This document shows positions 45,061 through 54,435 of a stretch of 64,000 nucleotides of DNA, piece by piece. This stretch comes from Ignavibacteriales bacterium (GTDB lineage Bacteria > Bacteroidota > Ignavibacteria > Ignavibacteriales > Ignavibacteriaceae): the NCBI GenBank assembly GCA_016700155.1, contig CP065001.1:1426001-1490000 (forward strand). Reading direction: 5' to 3'. The notes below the pieces were generated by a model that ran no database searches, was not told the origin of the DNA, and was given only the letters and a program-made list of their open reading frames with translations. Each line of letters begins with the position of its first letter. The first letter of the stretch is position 1. The position numbers were made by a program, and so were the translations under genes.

Positions 45061-47124
45061 ATGAAAAAACTAAGTTTAATTTTTTTAGTTGCGGTTTGTT
45101 TTCAGTTCACACTCGCCCAGCATAAAACTGAAATAAGAGAAATCAGTGATGACGGCAAATTCACTAATAGTTATATCAAAGGTCAATCCGGTGAAGTGAT
45201 ACAGACATCTACACGCTTAGCTGCACCATTTGGAACAGCGCCTGACTGGCAGGCACAACGTGACCGTCAGATAGGCGGACTTGCCTGGGGCGATTATGAT
45301 GGTGATGGCGATCTTGATCTTGCGGCAGGCTGTTATTTCAGTAACTCATTCCCTCCAATTAATGATTATGAAACAATGATATTCAGAAACGACGGCGGAG
45401 TGCTTGATACTTTACCGGCATGGATTTCAACTGATGAACGATCAACAACAGACGTGAAGTTTGCTGATGTGAACAAAGATGGTTTGGTTGATCTTCTTGC
45501 CGCTAACGGTAATGAAGGTTATGTGCCGTCAGTCATTTATATGAATTCTCAAACGGGACTTGAAACAACGCCTTCATGGATTTCAAATGATGCTGCATGG
45601 ACGGTTGGTGCTGCATTTCATGATGTCGACGGAGATGGTGATCTTGATCTGGCTTTTGCCAACCAGGGTAATTCTGTAATTCCAACCAAGCCGATTCAGA
45701 TTTTCTTCAACAACAATGGTGTTCTTTCAAATACGCCGGGCTATTCTTCTGCGGATGAAATGATAACTAATACCGTAGCATTTGCTGATATGGATAATAA
45801 CTCAGTCAGAGATAGTATGATGACATTAATTACATCTGTTCCATCGAGTGTCCTTCATCTACAATTAACGAACATTGTAAAAATTGATTCGATAAGAATT
45901 AACGGTGTGATCACCACAAACTATTGTTATGATGCACTTAATGGCTGGGTGTCATTCGGGATGAATATTGATCCCGGTGATATGATTGAAATGCGATTCA
46001 AATATATGACTAAAGGCGATATGGCAGCCTGCAAGTGGGTTAACTATCAAAGCGGAATCTACTTTAACAGCAATGGTGTTATGTCAACGCTTCCGGGATG
46101 GACAGTCGGAAATACTATTTCACAGAAAGGATGTGCCTGGGCTGATTATGATAACGACGGATATCTTGATCTTGCATTAGGCGGAAGCGGCAATTCAACT
46201 GTCATATATAAAAACATAAATGGCGTTATGAGTTCATCACCTGTTTGGAGTTCAGCAAGTACAAGTACATCATCTCAGGATTTGATTTGGGGTGACGTAA
46301 ACAGGGATGGATTTCCTGATCTGGCTGTTGTTCATTTCGGGAACCGAAGAACAGAAATCTTTATGAACGACAATGGTGTAATTGAAACCACTCCGTCCTG
46401 GACTTATATAGCATCGTCATCATCAAATGCGATTGCGTTTGGTGATGTGAATGGGGACGGCTTTTTAGATCTTGCTATCGGTACTGCAAGAGAACCCGTT
46501 ATGGTTTTTATTAATACATCAGTAATCCCCGTTGAACTGACATCATTTTCCTTGGAAGTAAATGGAAGTGATGTAACTTTGCATTGGCAGACATCATCCG
46601 AGATAAATAATTCAGGATTTGAAATTGAAAGAAAAAATTTGTCATCGGATCGATGGGATAGAATTGGTTTTGTAAATGGATACGGTACTACAACTCAAGT
46701 TCACAACTACAGTTATCCTGACTTGGAATTGCAGCAGGGGAAATATCAATACAGGTTGAAACAAATCGATCTTGATGGCACATTCAAATATTCACATACA
46801 GTAAACGTTGAAATAGCTCCGGTGAATATTTTTAAGCTTCAACAGAATTATCCCAATCCTTTTAATCCTTCAACAATAATTTCATATTCAATACCTTCAG
46901 TGGCAACGAGGGAAGCCTCATCTCTGCGGGTTGTTCTGAGAGTCTTCGATATACTTGGAAGAGAAGTTGCTGAATTAGTCAATGAGGAAAAATCATCAGG
47001 ACAATATGAAGCAGTGTTTAACGCTGAAGGATTATCAAGCGGAATTTATATGTACTCACTTGCCGTTCAATCTAACGGTGAGACTTTATTCCGTCAATCA
47101 AAACAAATGATACTGATTAAATAG
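45061..47124 (+). CDS. T9SS cargo protein with FG-GAP/VCBS repeats
   Basis: This 687-residue exported protein has a signal peptide (1-20, ending TLAQ) and at least six FG-GAP/VCBS Ca-binding loops: DYDGDGDLDLAAG, DVNKDGLVDLLAA, DVDGDGDLDLAFA, DYDNDGYLDLALG, DVNRDGFPDLAVV, DVNGDGFLDLAIG. These form an integrin-alpha-like propeller, interrupted by an insert of about 100 residues (about 245-335). The linker module (IPVELTSFSLEV, EINNSGFEIERK) and sorting domain (NYPNPFNPSTIISYS to KQMILIK) follow. It is probably a surface adhesin or binding protein. Confidence 0.87.
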   Translation: MKKLSLIFLVAVCFQFTLAQHKTEIREISDDGKFTNSYIKGQSGEVIQTSTRLAAPFGTAPDWQAQRDRQIGGLAWGDYDGDGDLDLAAGCYFSNSFPPINDYETMIFRNDGGVLDTLPAWISTDERSTTDVKFADVNKDGLVDLLAANGNEGYVPSVIYMNSQTGLETTPSWISNDAAWTVGAAFHDVDGDGDLDLAFANQGNSVIPTKPIQIFFNNNGVLSNTPGYSSADEMITNTVAFADMDNNSVRDSMMTLITSVPSSVLHLQLTNIVKIDSIRINGVITTNYCYDALNGWVSFGMNIDPGDMIEMRFKYMTKGDMAACKWVNYQSGIYFNSNGVMSTLPGWTVGNTISQKGCAWADYDNDGYLDLALGGSGNSTVIYKNINGVMSSSPVWSSASTSTSSQDLIWGDVNRDGFPDLAVVHFGNRRTEIFMNDNGVIETTPSWTYIASSSSNAIAFGDVNGDGFLDLAIGTAREPVMVFINTSVIPVELTSFSLEVNGSDVTLHWQTSSEINNSGFEIERKNLSSDRWDRIGFVNGYGTTTQVHNYSYPDLELQQGKYQYRLKQIDLDGTFKYSHTVNVEIAPVNIFKLQQNYPNPFNPSTIISYSIPSVATREASSLRVVLRVFDILGREVAELVNEEKSSGQYEAVFNAEGLSSGIYMYSLAVQSNGETLFRQSKQMILIK

Positions 47125-47151
47125 TAATTTCAGTAAGTTTGGATAGAGCAT

Positions 47152-47181
47152 CGGCGGATTTATTTCCGCCGGTAATATTTT
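47152..47181 (+). terminator. Probable intrinsic terminator
   Basis: CGGCGGA (47152-47158) pairs with TCCGCCG (47165-47171), a 7-bp G/C-rich stem, followed by an A/T-rich stretch with a five-T run. Confidence 0.65.
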
Positions 47182-47203
47182 TAATAATTTTCCGGGGTAA
47201 CTA

Positions 47204-49213
47204 ATGAAAAAATTTTTCCTTTTCGTAATCCTGCTTTTTTCATTTTCTTCAATACACTTCACATTTGCTCAAAACATTGTCGATGAAATCTTTAAAGACA
47301 AAACCGAAATATATTTCAACTTTAATGTCGCGGATAAATGGGAAATAAACTCTCTCACAAAAGTTATTTCAATTGATGAAGTAAATGGTGCAGAAGTTTA
47401 TGCGTATGCCAACCGCAAAGAGTTTACTGAATTCCTTAAGCTTAATTATAATTACAAAATCCTTCCGCATCCGGGAACACTAATAAACCCGGAAATGAGT
47501 GATGACATTGATGAGATAGCTGAGTGGGATTCATACCCGACATATGACGCATACGTCAATATGATGAATATGTTTTCGATCAACTATCCCGGCATCTGCA
47601 AAATCGTTGATGCAGGAACTACCATACAGGGAAGGAAAATACTATTTGCTGTTATATCTGATAACGTAATGATTCACGAAGCTGAACCTCAGTTTATGTT
47701 TTCTTCCAGTATGCATGGCGATGAAACTACAGGATATGTATTGATGCTCAGGTTAATAGATTCTCTTCTCAGTACTTATTCAACTGATGCAAGAATTAAT
47801 AATCTTGTTAACAATCTGGAAATCTGGATAAACCCACTTGGAAATCCCGATGGAACATACAGAACAGGCAATTCAACAGTGAATGGCGCGACGCGCTATA
47901 ACGCAAACAATATCGATATCAATCGTAATTTTCCTGACCCTGCTGATGGACCGCATCCTGATGGAAATGCATGGCAGCCGGAAACAATCGCGATGATGAA
48001 TCTTGCTTATGCAAATAACTTTGTACTTTCCGCAAATTTTCATGGCGGTACTGAAGTAGTGAACTACCCCTGGGATACATGGGCAAGACTTCACGCTGAT
48101 GATAGCTGGTGGCAGTATATATCACATCTGTACGCAGACACATGTCAGGCAAACAGTCCTTCAAATTATATGAACGGATATAATGATGGAATCACAAATG
48201 GTTATGCCTGGTATAGGATTACAGGGGGGAGACAGGACTTCTTTACATATTTTGCAAACGGAAGAGAACTGACAGTTGAAATTTCCGATACCAAATTATT
48301 ATCACCTTCTTTACTTCCGGCACATTGGAACTACAACAGAAAATCATTTCTTAGATATATGGAACATTCTCTGCATGGCATCAGAGGTTTAATTACGGAT
48401 ACAACAGGAAATCCTTTGAAAGCAAAGATCACTGTACTCAGTCACGATATGGACAGCTCATTTGTTTATTCCGATTCATTGACAGGTGTTTATACAAGAA
48501 TGATCTTCGCGGGTACATATAACCTGAAAATAACAGCGCCCGGTTATTATGATCAGATAATTAACGGTGTTACTGTTCAAAATTTAACACCGACTATCCT
48601 GGATATCGAACTTGTTCCTACTTCAGTTGTTCCTGTTGAACTGAGTTCCTTTTCTGCTGAGATTGCTGATCATTCCGTAGTTCTTAAGTGGTCAACTAGT
48701 TCTGAACTAAACAATGCCGGATTTGAACTTCAGCGAAACAGTGATGATACTGAATGGGATGTGATTTCATTTATTAATGGTGCCGGCACAACAACTGAAA
48801 TACAGAATTATACTTTTGCAGATGAAAATCTTTCTTCCGGAAAGTATCAATACAGGTTAAGGCAAATAGATTTTAGCGGCTCATATACCTTTTCAGAAGT
48901 TATTGAAATTGAAATTTTATCTCCTGATAAATTTTCTCTACATCAAAACTATCCTAATCCATTTAACCCTGCAACAAAGATCAAGTATAGTCTGGATGAG
49001 AATGACAATATGTCTTTATCAAATCAATGGGTAAGTCTGAAGGTATATGATATTTTAGGAAATGAAATTGCTACACTTGTAAACGAAGAAAAACCTGCTG
49101 GTGTTTATGAGGTTGAATTTAATTCCACAGCAAACATGGCGAGTGGTTTTTATATTTATCGTTTAGTTGTGAATGGAAATAGTTTTACCCGTAAAATGAT
49201 GCTGCTGAAATAA
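47204..49213 (+). CDS. T9SS-secreted M14 zinc carboxypeptidase
   Basis: This 669-residue exported enzyme has a signal peptide (1-23, ending TFAQ) and an M14 domain (about 105-395). Zinc ligands are seen as His 171 and Glu 174 (MHGDE) and His 280 (FHGG), with Arg 241 in DINRNFPDP and the catalytic Glu 359 in LTVEIS. A carboxypeptidase-regulatory-like beta domain (about 396-472, IRGLITDTTGNPLKAKITV), the linker module (VVPVELSSFSAEI) and a sorting domain ending RKMMLLK follow. It likely trims C-terminal residues of peptides outside the cell. It is catalytically complete as far as I can see. Confidence 0.9.
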   Translation: MKKFFLFVILLFSFSSIHFTFAQNIVDEIFKDKTEIYFNFNVADKWEINSLTKVISIDEVNGAEVYAYANRKEFTEFLKLNYNYKILPHPGTLINPEMSDDIDEIAEWDSYPTYDAYVNMMNMFSINYPGICKIVDAGTTIQGRKILFAVISDNVMIHEAEPQFMFSSSMHGDETTGYVLMLRLIDSLLSTYSTDARINNLVNNLEIWINPLGNPDGTYRTGNSTVNGATRYNANNIDINRNFPDPADGPHPDGNAWQPETIAMMNLAYANNFVLSANFHGGTEVVNYPWDTWARLHADDSWWQYISHLYADTCQANSPSNYMNGYNDGITNGYAWYRITGGRQDFFTYFANGRELTVEISDTKLLSPSLLPAHWNYNRKSFLRYMEHSLHGIRGLITDTTGNPLKAKITVLSHDMDSSFVYSDSLTGVYTRMIFAGTYNLKITAPGYYDQIINGVTVQNLTPTILDIELVPTSVVPVELSSFSAEIADHSVVLKWSTSSELNNAGFELQRNSDDTEWDVISFINGAGTTTEIQNYTFADENLSSGKYQYRLRQIDFSGSYTFSEVIEIEILSPDKFSLHQNYPNPFNPATKIKYSLDENDNMSLSNQWVSLKVYDILGNEIATLVNEEKPAGVYEVEFNSTANMASGFYIYRLVVNGNSFTRKMMLLK

Positions 49214-49254
49214 CCAAAAAAAAATCTTTTTATATCATAATATTTTTTTTAATT

Positions 49255-49290
49255 TGAGGTGTAGTGATGATTCACTCACCTCATTTTTTT
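49255..49290 (+). terminator. Strong intrinsic terminator
   Basis: TGAGGTG (49255-49261), a bulged T and AGTGA (49263-49267) pair with TCACT (49272-49276) and CACCTCA (49277-49283) around loop TGAT, a 12-bp stem followed by seven Ts. It ends the M14 gene transcript. Confidence 0.88.
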
Positions 49291-49309
49291 ACCATTACAG
49301 AATCTGAAC

Positions 49310-50398
49310 ATGAAAATAACTGCTACAATCATATGTGTTTTTGTTTCTTTTGTATTCTATGCGTTCTCAGGACTTTATGAAAACGCAAGAATCGGCGGTA
49401 CCCAGTTAAACGGCAACGGCTGCGTGTGTCACAATCTGTATGAAAGCCCGCTTGTCCACGTGTGGATTGATGGTCCTGATACACTTGCTGCCGGTCAAAC
49501 CGGGATTTATCGCATGTATATGTATGGCGGACCTGCAGAAGCCGGTGGTTATAATGTTGCAGGAAGATTTGGTGTGATGGGTCTTTTGGATACACTCTCT
49601 GTCTGGGATTACCGCGAGCCAGGCGAATTGACCCAGGCTTTTCCGCTTCCGTTTCCAACTACTCAGGATACAATCTTCTGGGAGTTTGCATATACTGCCT
49701 CTGATTCATCATCGACAGATACTTTATACTCCTGCGGCTTAAGTTTAGTATGGGATGCTGTTCCTGATTCAAATGATAAGTGGGCATTTGGTCCAAAGTT
49801 TCCTTTGACAATAACTGAAGGTAATACACCGGTTGAATTAGCATCATTCACATTAACACAAACAAAAAATGGAAATACACTTGAATGGTTGACTGCAAGC
49901 GAAATCAACAACAGCGGATTTGAAATTCAGCGGGCGACAAGTGAACAAAATTTTGAACTGAATAATTATTCCACTATCGGGTTCGTAAAGGGTAACGGGA
50001 CAACAACAAATCCGAACTCGTATTCTTTCTTTGATGATGCACACGGTAATTTTTCTTACAGGTTAAAGCAAATCGATCTTGATGGTAAGTATACTTATTC
50101 AAAAGTTATTACAGTTGAATCAGCTTCAACAGTTGATGCGTTTGAATTGGATCAGAATTTTCCTAATCCGTTTAATCCAACCACAAAAATATTAGTCAAT
50201 ATGAGTATGAAGACTCAGGCTTCATTGAATATATATAATGCTAATGGCGAATTTATAAAAAATCTTTTTGATGGAATTTTGGAAGAGGGTCGACACGAAT
50301 TTGTTTTCAATGCTGAAAATCTTGCGAGCGGGATATATTATTACTCGCTCGAAAGTTCAGGTAAGAGAATAACAAAAAAAATGCTGCTGCTTAAATAA
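49310..50398 (+). CDS. T9SS cargo protein with choice-of-anchor-V-like domain
   Basis: This 362-residue exported protein has a signal peptide (about 1-20) and then a CxCH motif in NGCVCHN (about residue 38). A beta-rich domain of about 140 residues with GPDTLAAGQTGIYRMYMYGG resembles the 'choice-of-anchor V' domain of Bacteroidota. The linker module (TPVELASFTLTQ, EINNSGFEIQRA, YRLKQIDLDGKYTYSK) and sorting domain (NFPNPFNPTTKILV to KKMLLLK) follow. CVCH could attach haem only if it functioned like CxxCH, which it is not. No SD is evident at this ATG. The stop touches the convergent gene. Confidence 0.78.
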   Translation: MKITATIICVFVSFVFYAFSGLYENARIGGTQLNGNGCVCHNLYESPLVHVWIDGPDTLAAGQTGIYRMYMYGGPAEAGGYNVAGRFGVMGLLDTLSVWDYREPGELTQAFPLPFPTTQDTIFWEFAYTASDSSSTDTLYSCGLSLVWDAVPDSNDKWAFGPKFPLTITEGNTPVELASFTLTQTKNGNTLEWLTASEINNSGFEIQRATSEQNFELNNYSTIGFVKGNGTTTNPNSYSFFDDAHGNFSYRLKQIDLDGKYTYSKVITVESASTVDAFELDQNFPNPFNPTTKILVNMSMKTQASLNIYNANGEFIKNLFDGILEEGRHEFVFNAENLASGIYYYSLESSGKRITKKMLLLK

Positions 50399-51130
50399 TT
50401 AAAAAGCAGTGTGAAAGATTAAAATAAAACTTGAAGGTCTGTCAACCGGATTATCGACACCAGCAGAAAATCCCCAGCTAACTTCTTCCTCGATTTGTTT
50501 ATTATGTGATGCAACCAACCTTACGGCGTTAATAGCGCTTGCAATTCTGTTCACAAGCATAGCACCTACGATAAATCTCAAATTGTTATAAGCCTGTTCA
50601 CTTGAAACCCAAAGCCCCCTGTAAGTTCTCCTGTTGTCATTTGTTTTCCAGTCCCATGCCGAAGCAGGGCTCGTTAACATATCACTGAAATTTCTTTCAA
50701 GTGCTTTTTCACGATTGTATTGCTCAACACTGATATACTCGCTGATTGTAGCAAAATAATCTTCATCCTTGCCGGCTGTGTTTACTCCACCGTTGGAGGC
50801 AGCAAATGAAACATAACGGTCTTTCTGCCAATTGCCGTAACTATTCATTCCGATGTAAGTCAGCCATAGCCCGCCTTCCGCAATTGTAAAATATTTACCG
50901 CTTGAGTAAGAGCCTGAGTACAGTTCACCCATCCCGGGCAGAAGAAGAGAATAAATTATTGCGAGTCCGGCACTTTTCTTTACTTTAACATCAGTCGCCA
51001 CCAGTGGTTGATTGTCAGCATTAACAGTTGATTTTAATTCTTGTTCAAGCTGAAGTCTTGATAACGTAGCATCTGATTGTGCAATAGTGAATGAGTAAGA
51101 AAGCAAAAATAAAACAGCAAATATTTTCAT
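50399..51130 (-). CDS. DUF5683-like membrane-associated protein
   Basis: This 243-residue protein has a signal peptide (1-17, ending TIAQ) and a hydrophobic centre with SAGLAIIYSLLLPGMGELYSGSYSSGKYF, reminiscent of DUF5683 proteins and small integral proteins with LLPGxGQ motifs. The C-terminal part has NNLRFIVGAMLVNRIASAINAV. It ends exactly at the base after the convergent cargo gene. It is the last gene of the minus-strand run from lon, 22 bases after mtaB. Function unknown. Confidence 0.7.
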   Translation of the reverse strand: MKIFAVLFLLSYSFTIAQSDATLSRLQLEQELKSTVNADNQPLVATDVKVKKSAGLAIIYSLLLPGMGELYSGSYSSGKYFTIAEGGLWLTYIGMNSYGNWQKDRYVSFAASNGGVNTAGKDEDYFATISEYISVEQYNREKALERNFSDMLTSPASAWDWKTNDNRRTYRGLWVSSEQAYNNLRFIVGAMLVNRIASAINAVRLVASHNKQIEEEVSWGFSAGVDNPVDRPSSFILIFHTAF

Positions 51131-51152
51131 TTTTTTAATTTCAATTTTAGAA

Positions 51153-52478
51153 TTAAGAAGCTAATAAGTCAATTGAATTTTTCGTATCCATTATGTTACA
51201 GGAACATAAATCTCCGTCTAAGGAGTTAAGTCTAACAGTAATAAGTTTGTTTTCAAAAATATTTTTCGCCGGGTGTGCAACCCTGATATAGTTTGAAGTG
51301 AACCCTTTTATTAAGCCGTCATTGCAGGATTCAAATAAAACTGTTTGATCTGTTCCGATCATACTTTTATAAAATTCATGCTTTTTCTTGATGCCTAATA
51401 TCCTAAGCCTGTTATTCCTTTCGCGCCGCTCAGCCACATCTACTTTTCCACTCATCGAAATAGCTTTTGTATCCGGTCTTTCTGAGTACGTAAAAACATG
51501 AAGATATGATACAGGAAGATCTTTTAAGAAATTATATGTTGTCATGAAATCATTTTCATCTTCACCGGGAAAACCAACAATAACATCAACGCCGATTCCG
51601 GCATCGGGAATTTTATTTTTTACTCGTTCAATAACATGTTGATAATCCGAAGTGGTGTATCTTCGCTGCATTAACTTAAGAATTTTAGGACTGCCGCTCT
51701 GCAGAGGGATATGAAAATGATTACATAATTTTTCAGAATCTGAAGTAAGATCAATGATCTCTTCATTCAACAAATTTGGTTCAATAGAACTTATCCTTAT
51801 CCTGAAATCACCATCAACCTGAACAAATTTTTCGAGGAGTTTTATAAGCGGGTAATTAATGGAATTACCGTAGTCACCGACATTAACACCTGTGAGAATT
51901 ATTTCTTTGTATCCGGCATCAACAAGATTTTTTAATTCATCAACTGCTTTTTCAGGATTCATACTTCTGCTGATACCTCGCGCTAATGGTATCGTGCAAA
52001 AAGAACATTTATAATCACAGCCATCCTGAATTTTAAAGTAAGCTCTAGTACGGGAATCTGCATCGCCTGAATGCGCAATCCCAAACTCATTTATGCCTTT
52101 TATTTCATTTACATAAATGCAGGCAAGGTCTTTCTTCTCAAAATCTTTGATGAAGGAAAACAACTGGAACTTTTCATTACTGCCCAGGACGGCATCAACA
52201 CCTTTTATCGATGATATTTCCCCCGGTCGCAATTGTGCATAACAACCGGTTACAATAATGTATGCATCCGGATTTTTTCGTTCGATCCTTCTAACAATCT
52301 GGCGGCATTCTTTTTCAGCGTTCTCAGTCACAGTACATGTATTCAGAACATATACATCCGCAGAATCGTTAAAATCTACTACGTCAAATCCGTGCTTGAG
52401 AAAGTCATCACCGATTGACGATGTTTCTGCAAAGTTTAATTTACATCCAAGTGTATGTAATGCGACTTTTCGTTTCAT
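51153..52478 (-). CDS. mtaB: tRNA t6A37 methylthiotransferase MtaB
   Basis: This protein of 441 residues is a radical-SAM methylthiotransferase converting t6A37 to ms2t6A37 in tRNA. The N-terminal UPF0004 domain has Cys 12, Cys 48 (NTCTVTENA) and Cys 79 for the auxiliary cluster. The radical-SAM motif is C154-xxx-C158-xx-C161 (GCDYKCSFCTIP). A C-terminal TRAM-like region follows. I chose the ATG at 52476-52478; the frame extends to 52508, but those bases form the rpsA terminator hairpin. Confidence 0.93.
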   Translation of the reverse strand: MKRKVALHTLGCKLNFAETSSIGDDFLKHGFDVVDFNDSADVYVLNTCTVTENAEKECRQIVRRIERKNPDAYIIVTGCYAQLRPGEISSIKGVDAVLGSNEKFQLFSFIKDFEKKDLACIYVNEIKGINEFGIAHSGDADSRTRAYFKIQDGCDYKCSFCTIPLARGISRSMNPEKAVDELKNLVDAGYKEIILTGVNVGDYGNSINYPLIKLLEKFVQVDGDFRIRISSIEPNLLNEEIIDLTSDSEKLCNHFHIPLQSGSPKILKLMQRRYTTSDYQHVIERVKNKIPDAGIGVDVIVGFPGEDENDFMTTYNFLKDLPVSYLHVFTYSERPDTKAISMSGKVDVAERRERNNRLRILGIKKKHEFYKSMIGTDQTVLFESCNDGLIKGFTSNYIRVAHPAKNIFENKLITVRLNSLDGDLCSCNIMDTKNSIDLLAS

Positions 52479-52483
52479 TTGAT

Positions 52484-52520
52484 TTAAATAAAAAGAAAGC
52501 GGGCACATATCCGCTTTCTT
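52484..52520 (-). terminator. Intrinsic terminator after rpsA
   Basis: On the minus strand AAGAAAGCGG (52520-52511) pairs with CCGCTTTCTT (52502-52493), a 10-bp stem with an 8-base loop, followed by a T-rich tract. It sits between rpsA and mtaB, so mtaB expression depends on read-through or its own promoter. Confidence 0.8.
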
Positions 52521-52538
52521 AACTTAACATTAGTGTAA

Positions 52539-54344
52539 TTAGTTGTTCTTTTCAGCCTGAGAAGAACTTTCTTCAGTTACCTCAAAGATAGGGAAGTCTG
52601 AAGTGTCAACTGTTCCGGTTTCTGAATTAAGTATTTCCTGAACAGAAATTTTATCAAGCTTATGATTATTCAGATAAGTCTTGATTTCATCTTCAGATTT
52701 TTCCTTCAATGCTGCTGTTGCACTAAGAACAATTTTTTTGTTTTCCTTATCGAATTCAATAACCTTTAAAGGTATTACTGAATCAACAGGGAAATGGTTG
52801 GCAACATTTTTTATTTTCGATGTAGAAAGTTGAGTAGCGGGAACAAATCCGTCAACACTGCCGGGTAATTCCGCAATCAATCCTTTTTCGATTATTCTAA
52901 CAACCTTTCCATCTGTTGTTGCTCCGAGTGAATACTGCTTTTCAAAACCATCCCACGGATTATCAGTAACTTGTTTATGTCCGAGAGATATTTTTCTTTG
53001 TTCAACATCAACACCCAGAACGATAACTTCAAGCTTTTCACCTTTCTTAACAACTTCGCCGGGATGACGGATTTTCTTTGTCCATGAAAGGTCAGAGATA
53101 TGTACAAGACCATCAACACCTGGCTCAAGTTCAACGAACACACCAAAATTGGTAAGGTTTCTTGCGATACCGGTATGTCTGGAACCCACAGGATATTTCT
53201 GCATTAAAGTTTCCCATGGATCCGGTTCAAGTTGTTTGATTCCGAGAGAAATTTTCTTTTCATCTTTATCAAGCGAAAGGATTACTGCTTCAACAATTTG
53301 TCCCATTGCAACAATTTGTGACGGGTGCTTGATATGCTGGGTCCAGCTCATTTCAGAATTGTGAATGAGCCCTTCAATACCTTTTTCAATTTCGATGAAA
53401 GCGCCATAGTCAGTAAGAGAAACAACACGTCCCGATACTTTATCACCGATTTTGTATTTGTTATCAATATCTTCCCAGGGATGCGGAAGAAGTTTTTTGA
53501 GTGAGAGGGAAATTCTCTTCTTCTCTTCGTCAAAGTCTGTAACAACTACTTTTATTGTCTGATCTAATTTCACTACTTCATTCGGATGATTAATTCGTCC
53601 CCAGCTTAAATCGGTAATATGAACCAAGCCATCAACACCGCCTAAGTCGACGAACACACCGAAGTCCGTAATTGCTTTTACGATACCTTCAAGTATCTGT
53701 CCTTTTTCAAGTCCATGTAAAATTGCATGTCTTTGATCTGAGATTTCTTCTTCGACGAGAACTTTATGTGATACGACAACATTTTCGGTTGGTATGTTAA
53801 CTTTAACAACTTTGAAATCCATTGTCTGACCGACAAATGCATCAAAATCTCTGATTGGTCTGATATCGATTTGTGAACCGGGTAGAAACGCTTCCATTCC
53901 GATAAGGTCAACGACCATTCCGCCTTTAATTCTTTTAAGAATTTTACCTTGAATGATTTCACCGGTTTCGTGTGCTTTAACAACTCGGTCCCAGATTCTA
54001 AGGAAGTCTGCACGTTGTTTGCTGAGAACCAGGTTTCCTTCCTGATCTTCTACGCTTTCAAGTACGACTTCAATTTCTTTTCCGACTTTTATTTCTTCAT
54101 TTTCATGAAATTCGCCTTTAGGAATAGATCCTTCTGACTTGAATCCAACGTCAAGGATTACATTATCTCCCTGTATACGAACTATTTTGCCTTTAATCAG
54201 TTCACCTTCTTTAACATCTCTGAAAGAATCTGAATAAAGGTTTGCGAGAGCTAAGAATTCTTCACGTGAATATTCTTCGTCATTGAACTTACGTGCTTTT
54301 TCGTAGTCATCGTTTGTCACAACTTTTTTAATCGTTTCGGACAT
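52539..54344 (-). CDS. rpsA: 30S ribosomal protein S1
   Basis: This protein of about 601 residues has six S1 RNA-binding domains, for example GELIKGKIVRIQGDNVILDV, LEGIVKAITDFGVFVDLGGVDGLVHITDLSW and VSGRVVSLTDYGAFIEIEKG. It binds mRNA leaders and helps initiation on the 30S subunit. The frame is open to 54371, but the ATG at 54342-54344 follows a near-perfect SD AGGAGG (54354-54349), so that is the start. It is transcribed after cmk with a leader of about 90 bases that carries a long-range inverted repeat. Confidence 0.96.
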   Translation of the reverse strand: MSETIKKVVTNDDYEKARKFNDEEYSREEFLALANLYSDSFRDVKEGELIKGKIVRIQGDNVILDVGFKSEGSIPKGEFHENEEIKVGKEIEVVLESVEDQEGNLVLSKQRADFLRIWDRVVKAHETGEIIQGKILKRIKGGMVVDLIGMEAFLPGSQIDIRPIRDFDAFVGQTMDFKVVKVNIPTENVVVSHKVLVEEEISDQRHAILHGLEKGQILEGIVKAITDFGVFVDLGGVDGLVHITDLSWGRINHPNEVVKLDQTIKVVVTDFDEEKKRISLSLKKLLPHPWEDIDNKYKIGDKVSGRVVSLTDYGAFIEIEKGIEGLIHNSEMSWTQHIKHPSQIVAMGQIVEAVILSLDKDEKKISLGIKQLEPDPWETLMQKYPVGSRHTGIARNLTNFGVFVELEPGVDGLVHISDLSWTKKIRHPGEVVKKGEKLEVIVLGVDVEQRKISLGHKQVTDNPWDGFEKQYSLGATTDGKVVRIIEKGLIAELPGSVDGFVPATQLSTSKIKNVANHFPVDSVIPLKVIEFDKENKKIVLSATAALKEKSEDEIKTYLNNHKLDKISVQEILNSETGTVDTSDFPIFEVTEESSSQAEKNN

Positions 54345-54348
54345 CGGT

Positions 54349-54354
54349 CCTCCT
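54349..54354 (-). promoter_or_regulatory. Strong Shine-Dalgarno of rpsA (decides the start)
   Basis: On the minus strand AGGAGG lies four bases before the ATG at 54344. It rules out the upstream ATG codons at 54371 and 54368. Confidence 0.9.
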
Positions 54355-54435
54355 GAATTTTTTTGCATCATCAGTGTATTAGCCGCTTACAAAGATGCTG
54401 CAGGTTTTTAGTTTAACATATTAATTAATTGCGGC

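Noticed and set aside
49400..49450. CVCH motif as a c-type cytochrome haem site
   Set aside because: Haem attachment needs CxxCH; only CxCH is present, and the surrounding domain resembles a beta-rich anchor-type domain.
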